A DNA stretch of 13,369 nucleotides from an archaeon (GTDB taxonomy: Archaea; Thermoproteota; Nitrososphaeria_A; Caldarchaeales; Wolframiiraptoraceae), in assembly GCA_029258815.1 (NCBI GenBank), contig JAPDJZ010000150.1, positions 1 through 13,369 on the forward strand, written 5' to 3'. Made by a program: the position numbers and the translations under genes. A model generated the notes under the pieces. That model was given only the letters and a program-made list of their open reading frames with translations, was not told the DNA's origin and ran no database searches. Shown here piece after piece: positions 1 through 6,565 of the stretch (positions are counted from its first letter, which is position 1; each line of letters begins with the position of its first letter).

Positions 1-1
1 T

Positions 2-88
2 AGGGGGCCTAGGCTCGGGCCCTATATCTGGGATCTCGGGAAGGATAGGGCCATCAGAATTCTCGAGGAGGCTGTCTCGCGCCGCTGA
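2..88 (+). CDS. C-terminal tail of an unidentified protein (partial)
   Basis: Frame 2 is open from the window edge to a TGA at 86-88 and encodes 28 residues ending LEEAVSRR. The composition (Trp, Tyr, an amphipathic last helix with Asp/Glu/Arg/Lys) and the codons (AGG, ATA-poor, GAG-rich) match the real genes nearby, so this is probably the end of a gene that begins outside the window. The tail is too short to name a family. The ssb promoter follows six bases after the stop codon, so the gene is likely transcribed separately from ssb. Confidence 0.5.
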   Translation, partial: RGPRLGPYIWDLGKDRAIRILEEAVSRR

Positions 89-93
89 CAATA

Positions 94-101
94 CTTATAT
101 A
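94..101 (+). promoter_or_regulatory. TATA box of the ssb gene
   Basis: CTTATATA, about 27 bases ahead of an expected transcription start near 124. That leaves a leader of roughly 24 bases which contains an AGGAG Shine-Dalgarno at 131-135, 12 bases before the ATG. Seen by eye from archaeal promoter spacing; not tested. Confidence 0.6.
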
Positions 102-147
102 GGGGGCGCGGCCCTCTAGCTTGTCCAAAAAGGAGTCGTAAAAGAAA

Positions 148-552
148 ATGAGTGAAATGGTTAAGATAGGTCAGTTAACCCCGCGTTCGAGAAACGTGAA
201 TTTGATCGCGAAGGTTGTAAGCAAGTCTCCGGAAAGGGTTGTATCCTCCCAATATGATCAGAGGGAGCATAGGCTTAGCGAGCTGCTAATAGCCGACGAA
301 ACCGGCGCGATAAACCTCGTTCTATGGGACGAGAAGATAGACGTGGTTCAAGAGGGCTCGACGATAAAGGTGACCAACGGCTTCGTAAAGCTCTTCAGGG
401 GCAAGATGCAGCTGAACCTTGGGAGATATGGAACGGTCGAGGAGGTTGAGGAGGCGATAGGGGAGGTAAACCTCGAGAACAACCTCTCGGAGACGCCGCA
501 GCCCCAGGGGGAGTTCGGGGGAAGACCCTACAGGCGGTTCAGGCGAAGGTAG
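148..552 (+). CDS. ssb: Single-stranded DNA-binding protein, single OB fold (crenarchaeal SSB type)
   Basis: Coats single-stranded DNA during replication, repair and recombination. Residues 5-97 form one OB fold, followed by a flexible linker rich in Glu, Asn, Pro and Gln (100-122) and a basic tail ending RPYRRFRRR. The fold resembles the Sulfolobus SSB: the LVLWDEK strand puts W60 where that protein has its base-stacking Trp. The second stacking Trp appears replaced by F79, with F83 keeping the next aromatic. The 134-residue length is close to that family. Unlike the Sulfolobus protein as I recall it, the tail ends in arginines and has no final acidic run, so the usual partner-binding tip may be missing or different. 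The ATG has an upstream AGGAG and a TATA box at 94-101. The gene is followed by a coiled-coil gene with its own promoter. Confidence 0.88.
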   Translation: MSEMVKIGQLTPRSRNVNLIAKVVSKSPERVVSSQYDQREHRLSELLIADETGAINLVLWDEKIDVVQEGSTIKVTNGFVKLFRGKMQLNLGRYGTVEEVEEAIGEVNLENNLSETPQPQGEFGGRPYRRFRRR

Positions 553-554
553 AT

Positions 555-585
555 CGGCTTCCGAAGGCCGTCAAACATTATTTTT
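555..585 (+). terminator. Putative terminator after ssb
   Basis: A hairpin at 555-570 (CGGCTT, loop CCGA, AGGCCG with one G-U pair) begins three bases after the ssb stop and is followed by a T-rich stretch (TATTTTT, 579-585). The T-rich part doubles as the TATA region of the next gene, so the T content alone is not proof of termination. Confidence 0.4.
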
Positions 586-589
586 ATAT
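581..589 (+). promoter_or_regulatory. TATA box of the coiled-coil gene
   Basis: TTTTTATAT, centred about 38 bases before the TTG start at 623. The predicted transcript starts near 612, giving a leader of only about ten bases. No Shine-Dalgarno is visible, so initiation would be close to leaderless. Confidence 0.5.
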
Positions 590-622
590 CCTAATTCTTT
601 CATGGATGTTTAGTGCTAGGTT

Positions 623-2173
623 TTGAGCGACGAGGATTTTGAGATAACCGTCGTGGAATCCCCGAAGATCGAGCCCGATCTCCCGAGGGAAAAGCTTCTC
701 TCCCTAGTCGAGCTTCTCGAAGACCTAGGCTGGGAGAAATCCAGGTTCAAGCGCTACGTCAGCACGGCCCTCAGACTTCGAAACCTCGAGAAGCGATACG
801 GGAAGACCTACATCTCGCTCGTCAAAAGCTATGAAAGGCTCTCGAGCGAGGAGGTTAAGCTGAGGTACGCGATCGATCAGCTCCTAGAGAAGAGGAGGAG
901 GGTGGAGGAGGATCTGAAGCTATACCTAGAGCAGCGTAAGCTAACCCTGGAATTGATCCAGAGGCTCGAGAAGCTGATCGCGGCCCTGAGGGAGAGGGGA
1001 TTGGATCTGGAGGATCTGGAGAAGGCTTTGAACGTCCTCGAATCCATGAAAGGCGCTGGATACGATCTAAATGAGCTGCTTGGAAAGCTCGGCCGCCTCA
1101 AGAGCTTGGAAGGATCGATCAAGGAGCTCGAGGAGAGGATTAGGGTTAAAGCGGAGGAGCTCGAGAGGCTCGAGGATGAGAAGAGGAAGCTTTTGAAGGA
1201 GATCGGGGAGGCTCACGGGATATACGGAGACCTAGAAGATCTCAGGAGGAGTAAGGAGAGAGCTGGAAGAGAAGTCGAGGAGGTTGAGAAAAAGCTCGAG
1301 GAATCCCGTCTAAGGCTCGAGAAGGTCAGGGCGGAGCTCGAGGAGCTTCTAGGCCGCAGGGTCGAGATCTCCCAGCTCAAGGAGGAAGTTGAGAGCCTCA
1401 GAAGTGAGCTCGAGAAGCTTAGAAGCGAGAGGGATAGGGTTGCCGCCGAGCTCTCGGAGCTGCTGAACGCCAGAAACGAGATCGAGGACATAAGGAGGAG
1501 GTTCGGCGAGTATAGGGAGAAGCTCTCGGAGATCGAGAGAGAGATAGCGAATAGGCAATCATATCTAGAGATCCTCGAGGGGGAGATAGCGGCGGCCTAC
1601 GCGATCCTAAAGATCTTCACCGACCCTCAGGGAGTTGAGGCCGAGGATCTCGAGCCCCTCGTAGAGCATCTTCAGAGGATTTTGAAGAGCAAGCGGGGCG
1701 AGCTCCCGGCTTTAAAGCCTCTCGAGCCGCATCTACTCAATAGGGTTAGGGATAGCCTAGTTTCTCTGATCGCGCCCTATGTTAAGAGCGAATTCGTTCC
1801 CAGAAAAGTCTTCGAGAAGCTTGAGAAAGAGCTTAGAAAGCTTAATGAGCGGAGACAGGCGCTTGAGGAGGAGCTCGCCTCGCTGAAGAAGCTTCTCGAA
1901 TCTAAGCGCGTCGAGGAGATTAAGCCCTCTGAGCCAAAGCTTGAGGCGTTTACGCCCGAGGGAAAGCCGGTTGAGCTCAAGACCTTGGGAAGGGGCAGGA
2001 GGTTTAGGATAGTCTGCCCGGCGTGCGGAAGCTCGGCGATAATCGGCATCCCGATCAAGGAGGAACTCGAGGAGCTTAGCACGAAGAACTATTCCCTCAA
2101 GTTTACTTGCGGAAACTGCGGTAGGAGCTTCGACCTCCCGATCGACGTCTTGTTGAAGAAGCTGGAGGCCTGA
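623..2173 (+). CDS. Long coiled-coil protein with C-terminal zinc ribbon, unknown function
   Basis: I do not recognise a named family. The 516 residues divide into an N-terminal globular part (1-70, with a short helix-rich segment at 22-60), a heptad-rich coiled coil (about 70-315), a second small globular part (about 320-395), a short coiled coil (396-432), a linker with Pro, and a zinc ribbon (about 460-510). The ribbon ligands are C465/C468 (CPAC) and C496/C499 (CGNC). There is no Walker A or B motif, so it is not an SMC or Rad50 ATPase although its architecture recalls their arms. It has no signal peptide or membrane segment, so it is probably cytoplasmic. The start is TTG: an in-frame TAG at 617-619 rules out anything longer. 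It sits between ssb and a winged-helix gene five bases downstream, which suggests a nucleic-acid role, but that is inference. Confidence 0.8.
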   Translation: MSDEDFEITVVESPKIEPDLPREKLLSLVELLEDLGWEKSRFKRYVSTALRLRNLEKRYGKTYISLVKSYERLSSEEVKLRYAIDQLLEKRRRVEEDLKLYLEQRKLTLELIQRLEKLIAALRERGLDLEDLEKALNVLESMKGAGYDLNELLGKLGRLKSLEGSIKELEERIRVKAEELERLEDEKRKLLKEIGEAHGIYGDLEDLRRSKERAGREVEEVEKKLEESRLRLEKVRAELEELLGRRVEISQLKEEVESLRSELEKLRSERDRVAAELSELLNARNEIEDIRRRFGEYREKLSEIEREIANRQSYLEILEGEIAAAYAILKIFTDPQGVEAEDLEPLVEHLQRILKSKRGELPALKPLEPHLLNRVRDSLVSLIAPYVKSEFVPRKVFEKLEKELRKLNERRQALEEELASLKKLLESKRVEEIKPSEPKLEAFTPEGKPVELKTLGRGRRFRIVCPACGSSAIIGIPIKEELEELSTKNYSLKFTCGNCGRSFDLPIDVLLKKLEA

Positions 2174-2178
2174 TCGTC

Positions 2179-2571
2179 ATGAGCGGGAGAAGCCGGAATC
2201 CTATAGTCAAGATGCTCGCTTGGAAGGCTAGGAAGCTCAGCGAGAAGGACGTCGAGCTCATCCTCGCCGCGATCGCCTCCGTCGGCGGCGTCTTCACCCT
2301 AACCGACGTAATAGAGCGATTGCCGGACGAGATCAAGGTCGATCGGAATAAGAGGAGGAGGGTTGGAAACCTCCTCCAAGCGCTGGTATCCATAGGCTAT
2401 CTCTCGAAGCCGAGCGAGCGGAAGTGGATTAAGAACGCTCCGACCCTAAGCCACTACCTAACCCAGCATCTTCTAGACCTATCGTCTATCGAGAGGATTC
2501 CTCCCCGGCCTCCGACCCGCGGGAAAGTGATCGCCCATAGGCAGAGACTTGACCGGACTTCTTCAGGATGA
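2179..2571 (+). CDS. Small winged-helix-like protein, unknown function
   Basis: A 130-residue basic protein. Residues 22-34 (helix), 38-48 (FTLTDVIERLP) and 54-72 (a long, very basic helix with DRNKRRRVGNLL), followed by a short hairpin with a GYL turn (73-85), fit a winged helix-turn-helix, so DNA or RNA binding is likely. I cannot name a family. The ATG lies five bases after the stop of the coiled-coil gene, with GGAGG at 2163-2167 as a Shine-Dalgarno, so the two are very probably co-transcribed. The last 29 codons (tail with IPPRPP, no obvious fold) overlap the 3' end of hjc on the opposite strand. Either tail could be dispensable. The core to about residue 100 is well supported; the exact role is unknown. 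Confidence 0.68.
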   Translation: MSGRSRNPIVKMLAWKARKLSEKDVELILAAIASVGGVFTLTDVIERLPDEIKVDRNKRRRVGNLLQALVSIGYLSKPSERKWIKNAPTLSHYLTQHLLDLSSIERIPPRPPTRGKVIAHRQRLDRTSSG

Positions 2572-2965
2572 GCGACCCCTTCCAATCCGTGGGTATCTCG
2601 AGGAACCTCCACTCCTTGTTCAGGAATCTGGCCGCGAGGACGGGTTTCGGCCTTATCTCAGCTCCGCAGCTCGGGCATCTGACGACGAATAGGCTGCAGA
2701 ATTCGAGGAGCCTCTTCACCTGAGAGCTGTTCAGGATGACGTAGGGCTTATTGCTGGACTTAACCTCGATCGCTAGAAGCTCTCCGGAGTCCACGGCGAT
2801 TATATCCGGCTTCGGAAGCTTCCCGGCGCCGCTTCCCGGGGTTCTTATAGCATACGTCCCGGCCTCGCCCCTATCCGCGAACTTCCTGATCAGGTAATAT
2901 TCTCCCTCGTAGCCCATCCTAGCCTTATACCGGGGAGATGCGGGGTTTCTAGGCTTCTTGGGCAT
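2486..2965 (-). CDS. hjc: Holliday junction resolvase Hjc
   Basis: A nuclease that cuts four-way junctions made during recombination and fork restart. It has the PD-(D/E)XK pattern of archaeal Hjc: E22 in GYEGEYY, R41 in RTPGSG, D54 in KPDIIA, and E67/K69 in LAIEVKSS. Compared with Pyrococcus Hjc (about 123 residues) it has an N-terminal extension of some 13 residues, an insertion at about 94-106 carrying CPSC (C97, C100; C90 nearby), and a longer C-terminal tail after the WRFLEI strand. That tail lies in the 86 bp shared with the winged-helix gene on the plus strand. The ATG at 2965 is supported by a TATA box (2993-3001). It follows aor on the same strand after 69 bp and probably has its own transcript. 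Confidence 0.9.
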   Translation of the reverse strand: MPKKPRNPASPRYKARMGYEGEYYLIRKFADRGEAGTYAIRTPGSGAGKLPKPDIIAVDSGELLAIEVKSSNKPYVILNSSQVKRLLEFCSLFVVRCPSCGAEIRPKPVLAARFLNKEWRFLEIPTDWKGSLILKKSGQVSAYGRSLSRGSEAGEESSR

Positions 2966-2992
2966 GGATCTCCAAGTACCCCGAGCCCGGCG

Positions 2993-3001
2993 AATATTAA
3001 A
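2993..3001 (-). promoter_or_regulatory. TATA box of hjc
   Basis: TTTAATATT read on the minus strand, centred about 32 bases before the hjc ATG. It predicts a leader under ten bases and a transcript separate from aor. Confidence 0.5.
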
Positions 3002-3034
3002 GAATTCGTAGCCCGATTCCAGACGATAAAGCCT

Positions 3035-4864
3035 TCAGCCATACAGCTTTTCGGCGGCGTCTTCTAGCTTCATCGAGATCAACTTCTCCCTAGTCGGCCG
3101 CCCTCTCTCATCCCATCCTCGAAGCCGATAGTAGGTCTTCAAGAGCTCCGAAAACTTCTCCGGGTCGAGCTTTACCCCCTTGGTGGAGCCCTCTGGCACG
3201 GGGTCCTCGAAGTCCCGCGCCGGAAGAACATCGCTTTCAGCGCTTATCCCCTTCTTCAGGATCGCTATGCATCTGGTCAGGTTCCACACCCTCTCCGAGC
3301 ACGTCAGCAATTCCTCCAGAGTGGTCTCCCTGCCGGTAACCGCGGAATACGCCTCAGCATAGAGGCTTGGATCCACCCCGAGCTCGACCCATGGAAGCCT
3401 GCAGACTCCGAGCATGTCGAATAGCGGCCTCATATGCTGGAGGTAGATTACCTTCTCGGCCTTATCTCTGCCGTAGCTCGTTCTACCCGCTTGGACGTCG
3501 TAGGTTATCGCCCAAGATCTATTATGATGCGCTCCTATATCGCAGGTAGCGTAGCTGAGGGCCATCGCGGGAGCGGCCCTGTGATCGTAGGCGCTTATCT
3601 CCAGCCTCTTAACGTGCATAGCGAATTTCTCGGACCCGCCCCTCACGTAATCCGCGACCGCTTTCACCCCCAGGGCCATCAGCGTTCCAAAGCCCTTCCT
3701 CCTCGCGATCATCTCTATCAGGCGGTAGACCTTCTCCGCGTCCCCCCACTCGACCCTGAACCCTACATCATCCTCCATCAATAAGCCTCGCTGAAAGCAT
3801 TCCATGACGAAGCCTATCACCGCCCCCGTCGATATCGTGTCCAAGCCGTAGTAATCGCATAGGTAGTTCGCCTTAGCAACCTCGCTCAGCTTCTTTAGGC
3901 CGAGGTTCGAGCCCAGCATCCCGATGTTCTCGTAATCCACCGTAACCGCGTCGTCATCCGCTTTCAGGACGTGGCCGCACGGGATTACGCAGTTAGCGCA
4001 GGCCGAGACGCGGATCTGGGACCTGTGGACTGCTTTACCCGATATCTCGTCGGCGTATTCGAAGGATGTCTTCTGGAAGTTCAGGGTTGGCAGCGCCTCG
4101 ACGCTGTTCGCCCACTCGACGGTCATGTTCGTCCCATACTTCATCCAGTTCTCGTAGTTCGGGCTGCCCTTCACCTCGGCTATCAGCCTCCTATTCACCT
4201 CCCTCAGCCTCTCCGGATCCGCGACATCGACCTCCCCGCTCCCCCTAGCAACTATCGCTTTCAGCCTCTTACTTCCCATCACGGCGCCCATGCCGGTTCT
4301 GCCCGCCTGCGAGTGCCTCCTCTCCCTCATCCCCCAGTCAACGTTTATCGAAGCGAAGTTCACGAGCTTCTCCCCGGCGACTCCTATGGACGCTATCGAG
4401 CAATCTCCGTAGCGGCTTCGAAGCCTCTCGTCGGCCTCCCTAGAGCTTAAGCCCCAGAGACCCGGATCGCTAACGATTTCCACGCTACCGTCGTCGATTA
4501 GCAGATAGCTCGGTTGGGATGCCGCGCCCCTTATTACCAGCATGTCGAAGCCCGCCTTCCTCATCATGTAGCCGAAGTACCCGCCGACGCTGCTATCCCC
4601 GTAGATCCCCGTCTGGGGGCTTATCGCCGCGAAAGACGTCTTGCATCCCCCGAGAAAACCCGTTGCGGCGAGCGGGCCAGTCGCTATGGCTAGGACGTTC
4701 GATGGGTGGGTTCCGTGGAGTATGCTGTCGAGGTTTTTGAAGATCGCGTAGGCCGCCCAGCCCCTTCCGCCTATGAAGTCTTGGATTAGCCTCTCATCGG
4801 GCTCACGAGCCTCGATCCTATCACCCGAGAGATCTATCTCGGCTATCTTCCCGTATCCGCGCAT
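3035..4864 (-). CDS. aor: Aldehyde ferredoxin oxidoreductase family protein (tungsten/molybdenum-pterin)
   Basis: Oxidises aldehydes to carboxylic acids with ferredoxin as electron acceptor, in the cytoplasm. At 609 residues it is full length (Pyrococcus AOR is about 605) and collinear with it, from the opening GYGKIAEIDLSG to the closing YYRLRGW segment. The [4Fe-4S] ligands are C289, C292 and C296 (CANCVIPC) plus C488 (LGVC). Pterin-binding motifs are DYYGLD (from D337) and DMLGVC (from D483). The catalytic acid fits E312, and the conserved histidine lies in GAHH (446-447). The substrate cannot be read from sequence, so a WOR-type or other AOR-family specificity is possible. No ferredoxin, MoaD or pterin-synthesis gene is adjacent. 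A TATA-like element inside the end of nre suggests its own promoter, 22 bp after nre. Confidence 0.93.
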   Translation of the reverse strand: MRGYGKIAEIDLSGDRIEAREPDERLIQDFIGGRGWAAYAIFKNLDSILHGTHPSNVLAIATGPLAATGFLGGCKTSFAAISPQTGIYGDSSVGGYFGYMMRKAGFDMLVIRGAASQPSYLLIDDGSVEIVSDPGLWGLSSREADERLRSRYGDCSIASIGVAGEKLVNFASINVDWGMRERRHSQAGRTGMGAVMGSKRLKAIVARGSGEVDVADPERLREVNRRLIAEVKGSPNYENWMKYGTNMTVEWANSVEALPTLNFQKTSFEYADEISGKAVHRSQIRVSACANCVIPCGHVLKADDDAVTVDYENIGMLGSNLGLKKLSEVAKANYLCDYYGLDTISTGAVIGFVMECFQRGLLMEDDVGFRVEWGDAEKVYRLIEMIARRKGFGTLMALGVKAVADYVRGGSEKFAMHVKRLEISAYDHRAAPAMALSYATCDIGAHHNRSWAITYDVQAGRTSYGRDKAEKVIYLQHMRPLFDMLGVCRLPWVELGVDPSLYAEAYSAVTGRETTLEELLTCSERVWNLTRCIAILKKGISAESDVLPARDFEDPVPEGSTKGVKLDPEKFSELLKTYYRLRGWDERGRPTREKLISMKLEDAAEKLYG

Positions 4865-4886
4865 CGAGCTAAAGACTCGGCTCAGA

Positions 4887-6179
4887 TCATTTTAAAGTGT
4901 TTTGCATTAGCAGGTCCGTTAGCCGCATCTGCCTTAGGTGGAATTTTAGAACCCTGCTCCGCCGGAGGATCAGGTCGGCCGGCGCTTCCACCTTCTTAAA
5001 CAGCTCATTCAAAGCCTCGAGTATTTCCCCGAATTTGAGGGGAGGCGATTTAACGGCCGCGCGGCATATCTCCCTAAACCTCCATACACCCAGCGGTATC
5101 CAGCCCTCGTAGATCTCCGCTATGACGAGCGCGGATGCCTGGCGCCCCTCCCTATCCAGCTTCTCGAGGATCGGCAGCCTCAAAGCGTGGTATGCTCCTC
5201 CGACGTTTTCGGGCCATCGGTCGGGTTCCCTCGGGAGCTCGGCGTCGTGATACGCCCTCAACCCCCCAGCCCTGTACCAGATCTCGAAGACCTCGAACAT
5301 CCACGGGCCGGGGAGGAGGAGAACCGTTACCCTGTTGAAGTGGGCGAGGTGGCTGTAAAGCTCGACCTCATTCAGCCAGGGATTCCGCTTTACCCTCGCT
5401 CTAAGCCTTCTCCCCAGCTGGTCGTCTACCGCCGTTATGCTCCACTCCGTCGGAACCAGCCTCCTCCAGCGCTTAGATCCCAGCAACCCCATCGAGAGAA
5501 GCCTGACGATGTGCTGCTCGCTTACTCCAGCCGAGTAAAGCTCCATAATCGCCTCGGACGCCCTCAGATCGACGTCGGATACCACGCGCTCAACAGGCTT
5601 CAGGACGCTCGGGTTCTCGGCGACGATGATCTTCATCATGGGGGCTGATGGCCCCGTCGGAGACGCTCTAACGAGGAAGTTCGGCGAGATCTTCAGCTCC
5701 TTCTCGAGCTCGAGCTCGACGTCCGTGGGTCTCCTAGCCATAGCGAGCTCTTGGAGAGATTCGAGCAGCCTACCGGGCTTCCTCGCGTCGAATACCTTGA
5801 CCGGCTTCTTCCCGCGGATCATGCTTACCCTCATGGCGAGGATGTCGTTGAGTGGGATCTCGAGCCATTTCTGGGGCTGATCGAAGAGGCTCGTATCGGC
5901 TTGGATCGGAGGCACCAGCGGCCCCGCGAGGACCTTGGGGTAGCCCCATGAGCCTACTAGAGCCGATGGAGGGGAGGAGCCGAAGACCGTTTTCGACGCC
6001 CTGATTTTCCTTAGGAGATCCCGGGCGTCCTTGAGGTAGGGGCAGATCTCGAGCCTGCACTTCTTGTAGTCCCCTCGGCAGACCGGGCATACGTGCTTTT
6101 CCTGAGAGGACTCCGCCTCTGCGGCCGCGCCGTACCTCCTTAGGGACGCCAAAGCCCTATTCCCAAAATACTCGACCAA
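4887..6179 (-). CDS. nre: Archaeal DNA repair protein Nre
   Basis: Nre proteins are archaeal DNA-damage response factors that bind the sliding clamp PCNA. Here 430 residues show the family plan: an N-terminal Cys4 zinc motif (C31, C34, C41, C46 in CPVC...C....CPYL), the GSWGYPKVLAGPLVPP segment of the N-terminal domain (76-91), and the C-terminal domain with SITAVDDQLG (247-256) and EIYEGWIPLGVWRFRE (355-370). The last 14 residues contain QMRLTDLL (Q417, L420, L423, L424), a weak PCNA-interacting box with leucines where aromatics are usual. The start is TTG at 6179, six codons after the in-frame TAG stop of the MazG-like gene, with a weak AGGT upstream. Co-transcription with the MazG-like gene (15 bp gap) is very likely. 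The NreA/NreB distinction is not certain; the zinc motif is NreA-like. Confidence 0.88.
   Translation of the reverse strand: MVEYFGNRALASLRRYGAAAEAESSQEKHVCPVCRGDYKKCRLEICPYLKDARDLLRKIRASKTVFGSSPPSALVGSWGYPKVLAGPLVPPIQADTSLFDQPQKWLEIPLNDILAMRVSMIRGKKPVKVFDARKPGRLLESLQELAMARRPTDVELELEKELKISPNFLVRASPTGPSAPMMKIIVAENPSVLKPVERVVSDVDLRASEAIMELYSAGVSEQHIVRLLSMGLLGSKRWRRLVPTEWSITAVDDQLGRRLRARVKRNPWLNEVELYSHLAHFNRVTVLLLPGPWMFEVFEIWYRAGGLRAYHDAELPREPDRWPENVGGAYHALRLPILEKLDREGRQASALVIAEIYEGWIPLGVWRFREICRAAVKSPPLKFGEILEALNELFKKVEAPADLILRRSRVLKFHLRQMRLTDLLMQNTLK
4889..4898 (-). promoter_or_regulatory. TATA box of aor, inside the 3' end of nre
   Basis: ACTTTAAAAT on the minus strand, about 30 bases before the aor ATG. 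It predicts an almost leaderless transcript. There is no convincing Shine-Dalgarno before that ATG, which agrees with this. Confidence 0.42.
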
Positions 6180-6194
6180 GCTTCTATACCTTAA

Positions 6195-6485
6195 CTATCT
6201 CGGCGGGCATCTACAGGGCTTCGAGCCGCAGTCAGGGCATCCGCTACCGTATTTGGCCAAGATGGCCTCCTCTAGGTCTATCCCGACGACGTTGCAGAAG
6301 CTGAGCAGCCACGCGAGCAGGTCGGCGGCCTCGCTTCTCAAGGAGTCTCCGTCGCCCTTGAGGAAAGCGTCCGCAACCTCTCCAGCCTCCGAGAGCATCC
6401 AGATCAGAGTCTTCTCAGCGCCCCTCGCCCTATCCCGCTCCAGATATATCTCGGCCATGAGCTTCTGAATCTCCTTCAAGCTCAT
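6195..6485 (-). CDS. MazG-like nucleotide pyrophosphohydrolase
   Basis: Likely hydrolyses (d)NTPs to the monophosphate and pyrophosphate, cleaning the nucleotide pool. The short all-alpha MazG fold is recognisable: metal ligands E33 and E36 in SEAGEVADAF, then E52 and D55 in SEAADLLAWL. The 96-residue length fits the single-domain archaeal type. The C-terminus carries a small Cys4 cluster, C83, C86, C91 and C93 (CPDCGSKPCRC), likely a zinc knuckle as seen in related archaeal proteins. It is followed after 15 bp by nre on the same strand, an arrangement that joins pool cleaning with DNA repair. The substrate preference is not readable. The ATG at 6485 lies next to GCCGAAG, with no strong Shine-Dalgarno. 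Confidence 0.85.
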   Translation of the reverse strand: MSLKEIQKLMAEIYLERDRARGAEKTLIWMLSEAGEVADAFLKGDGDSLRSEAADLLAWLLSFCNVVGIDLEEAILAKYGSGCPDCGSKPCRCPPR

Positions 6486-6565
6486 CTTCGGCGAATTCTC
6501 GAAGAAGCTAAGACATAGCTCTTTCCCGGCTCCCCACCCCTCCTCGGCCGACGAGCACTATAGGG

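Noticed and set aside
61..2000. Many CTCGAG words, looking like a dispersed repeat
   Set aside because: They come from frequent Leu-Glu codon pairs (CTC GAG) in the coiled-coil and neighbouring genes; spacing is irregular and no flanking sequence is shared.
623..2173. Coiled-coil protein as Rad50 or SMC
   Set aside because: There is no Walker A, Walker B or signature motif, the N-terminus has no nucleotide-binding fold, and the Cys pairs are at the C-terminus rather than at a mid-arm zinc hook.
877..2393. Antisense open frames rich in Ser, Leu and Phe over the coiled-coil gene
   Set aside because: The poly-Ser/Leu composition is what GAG and AAG/CTC codons of a Glu/Lys/Leu-rich coiled coil give when read backwards.
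3971..4450. 159-codon open frame antisense to aor
   Set aside because: It lies entirely within a complete, motif-verified aor gene, has an odd composition rich in Pro, His and Arg, and shows no start signals. Other long antisense frames over aor (3434-3784), nre (5187-5648) and the UPF0282 gene (10935-11510) were dropped for the same reason.
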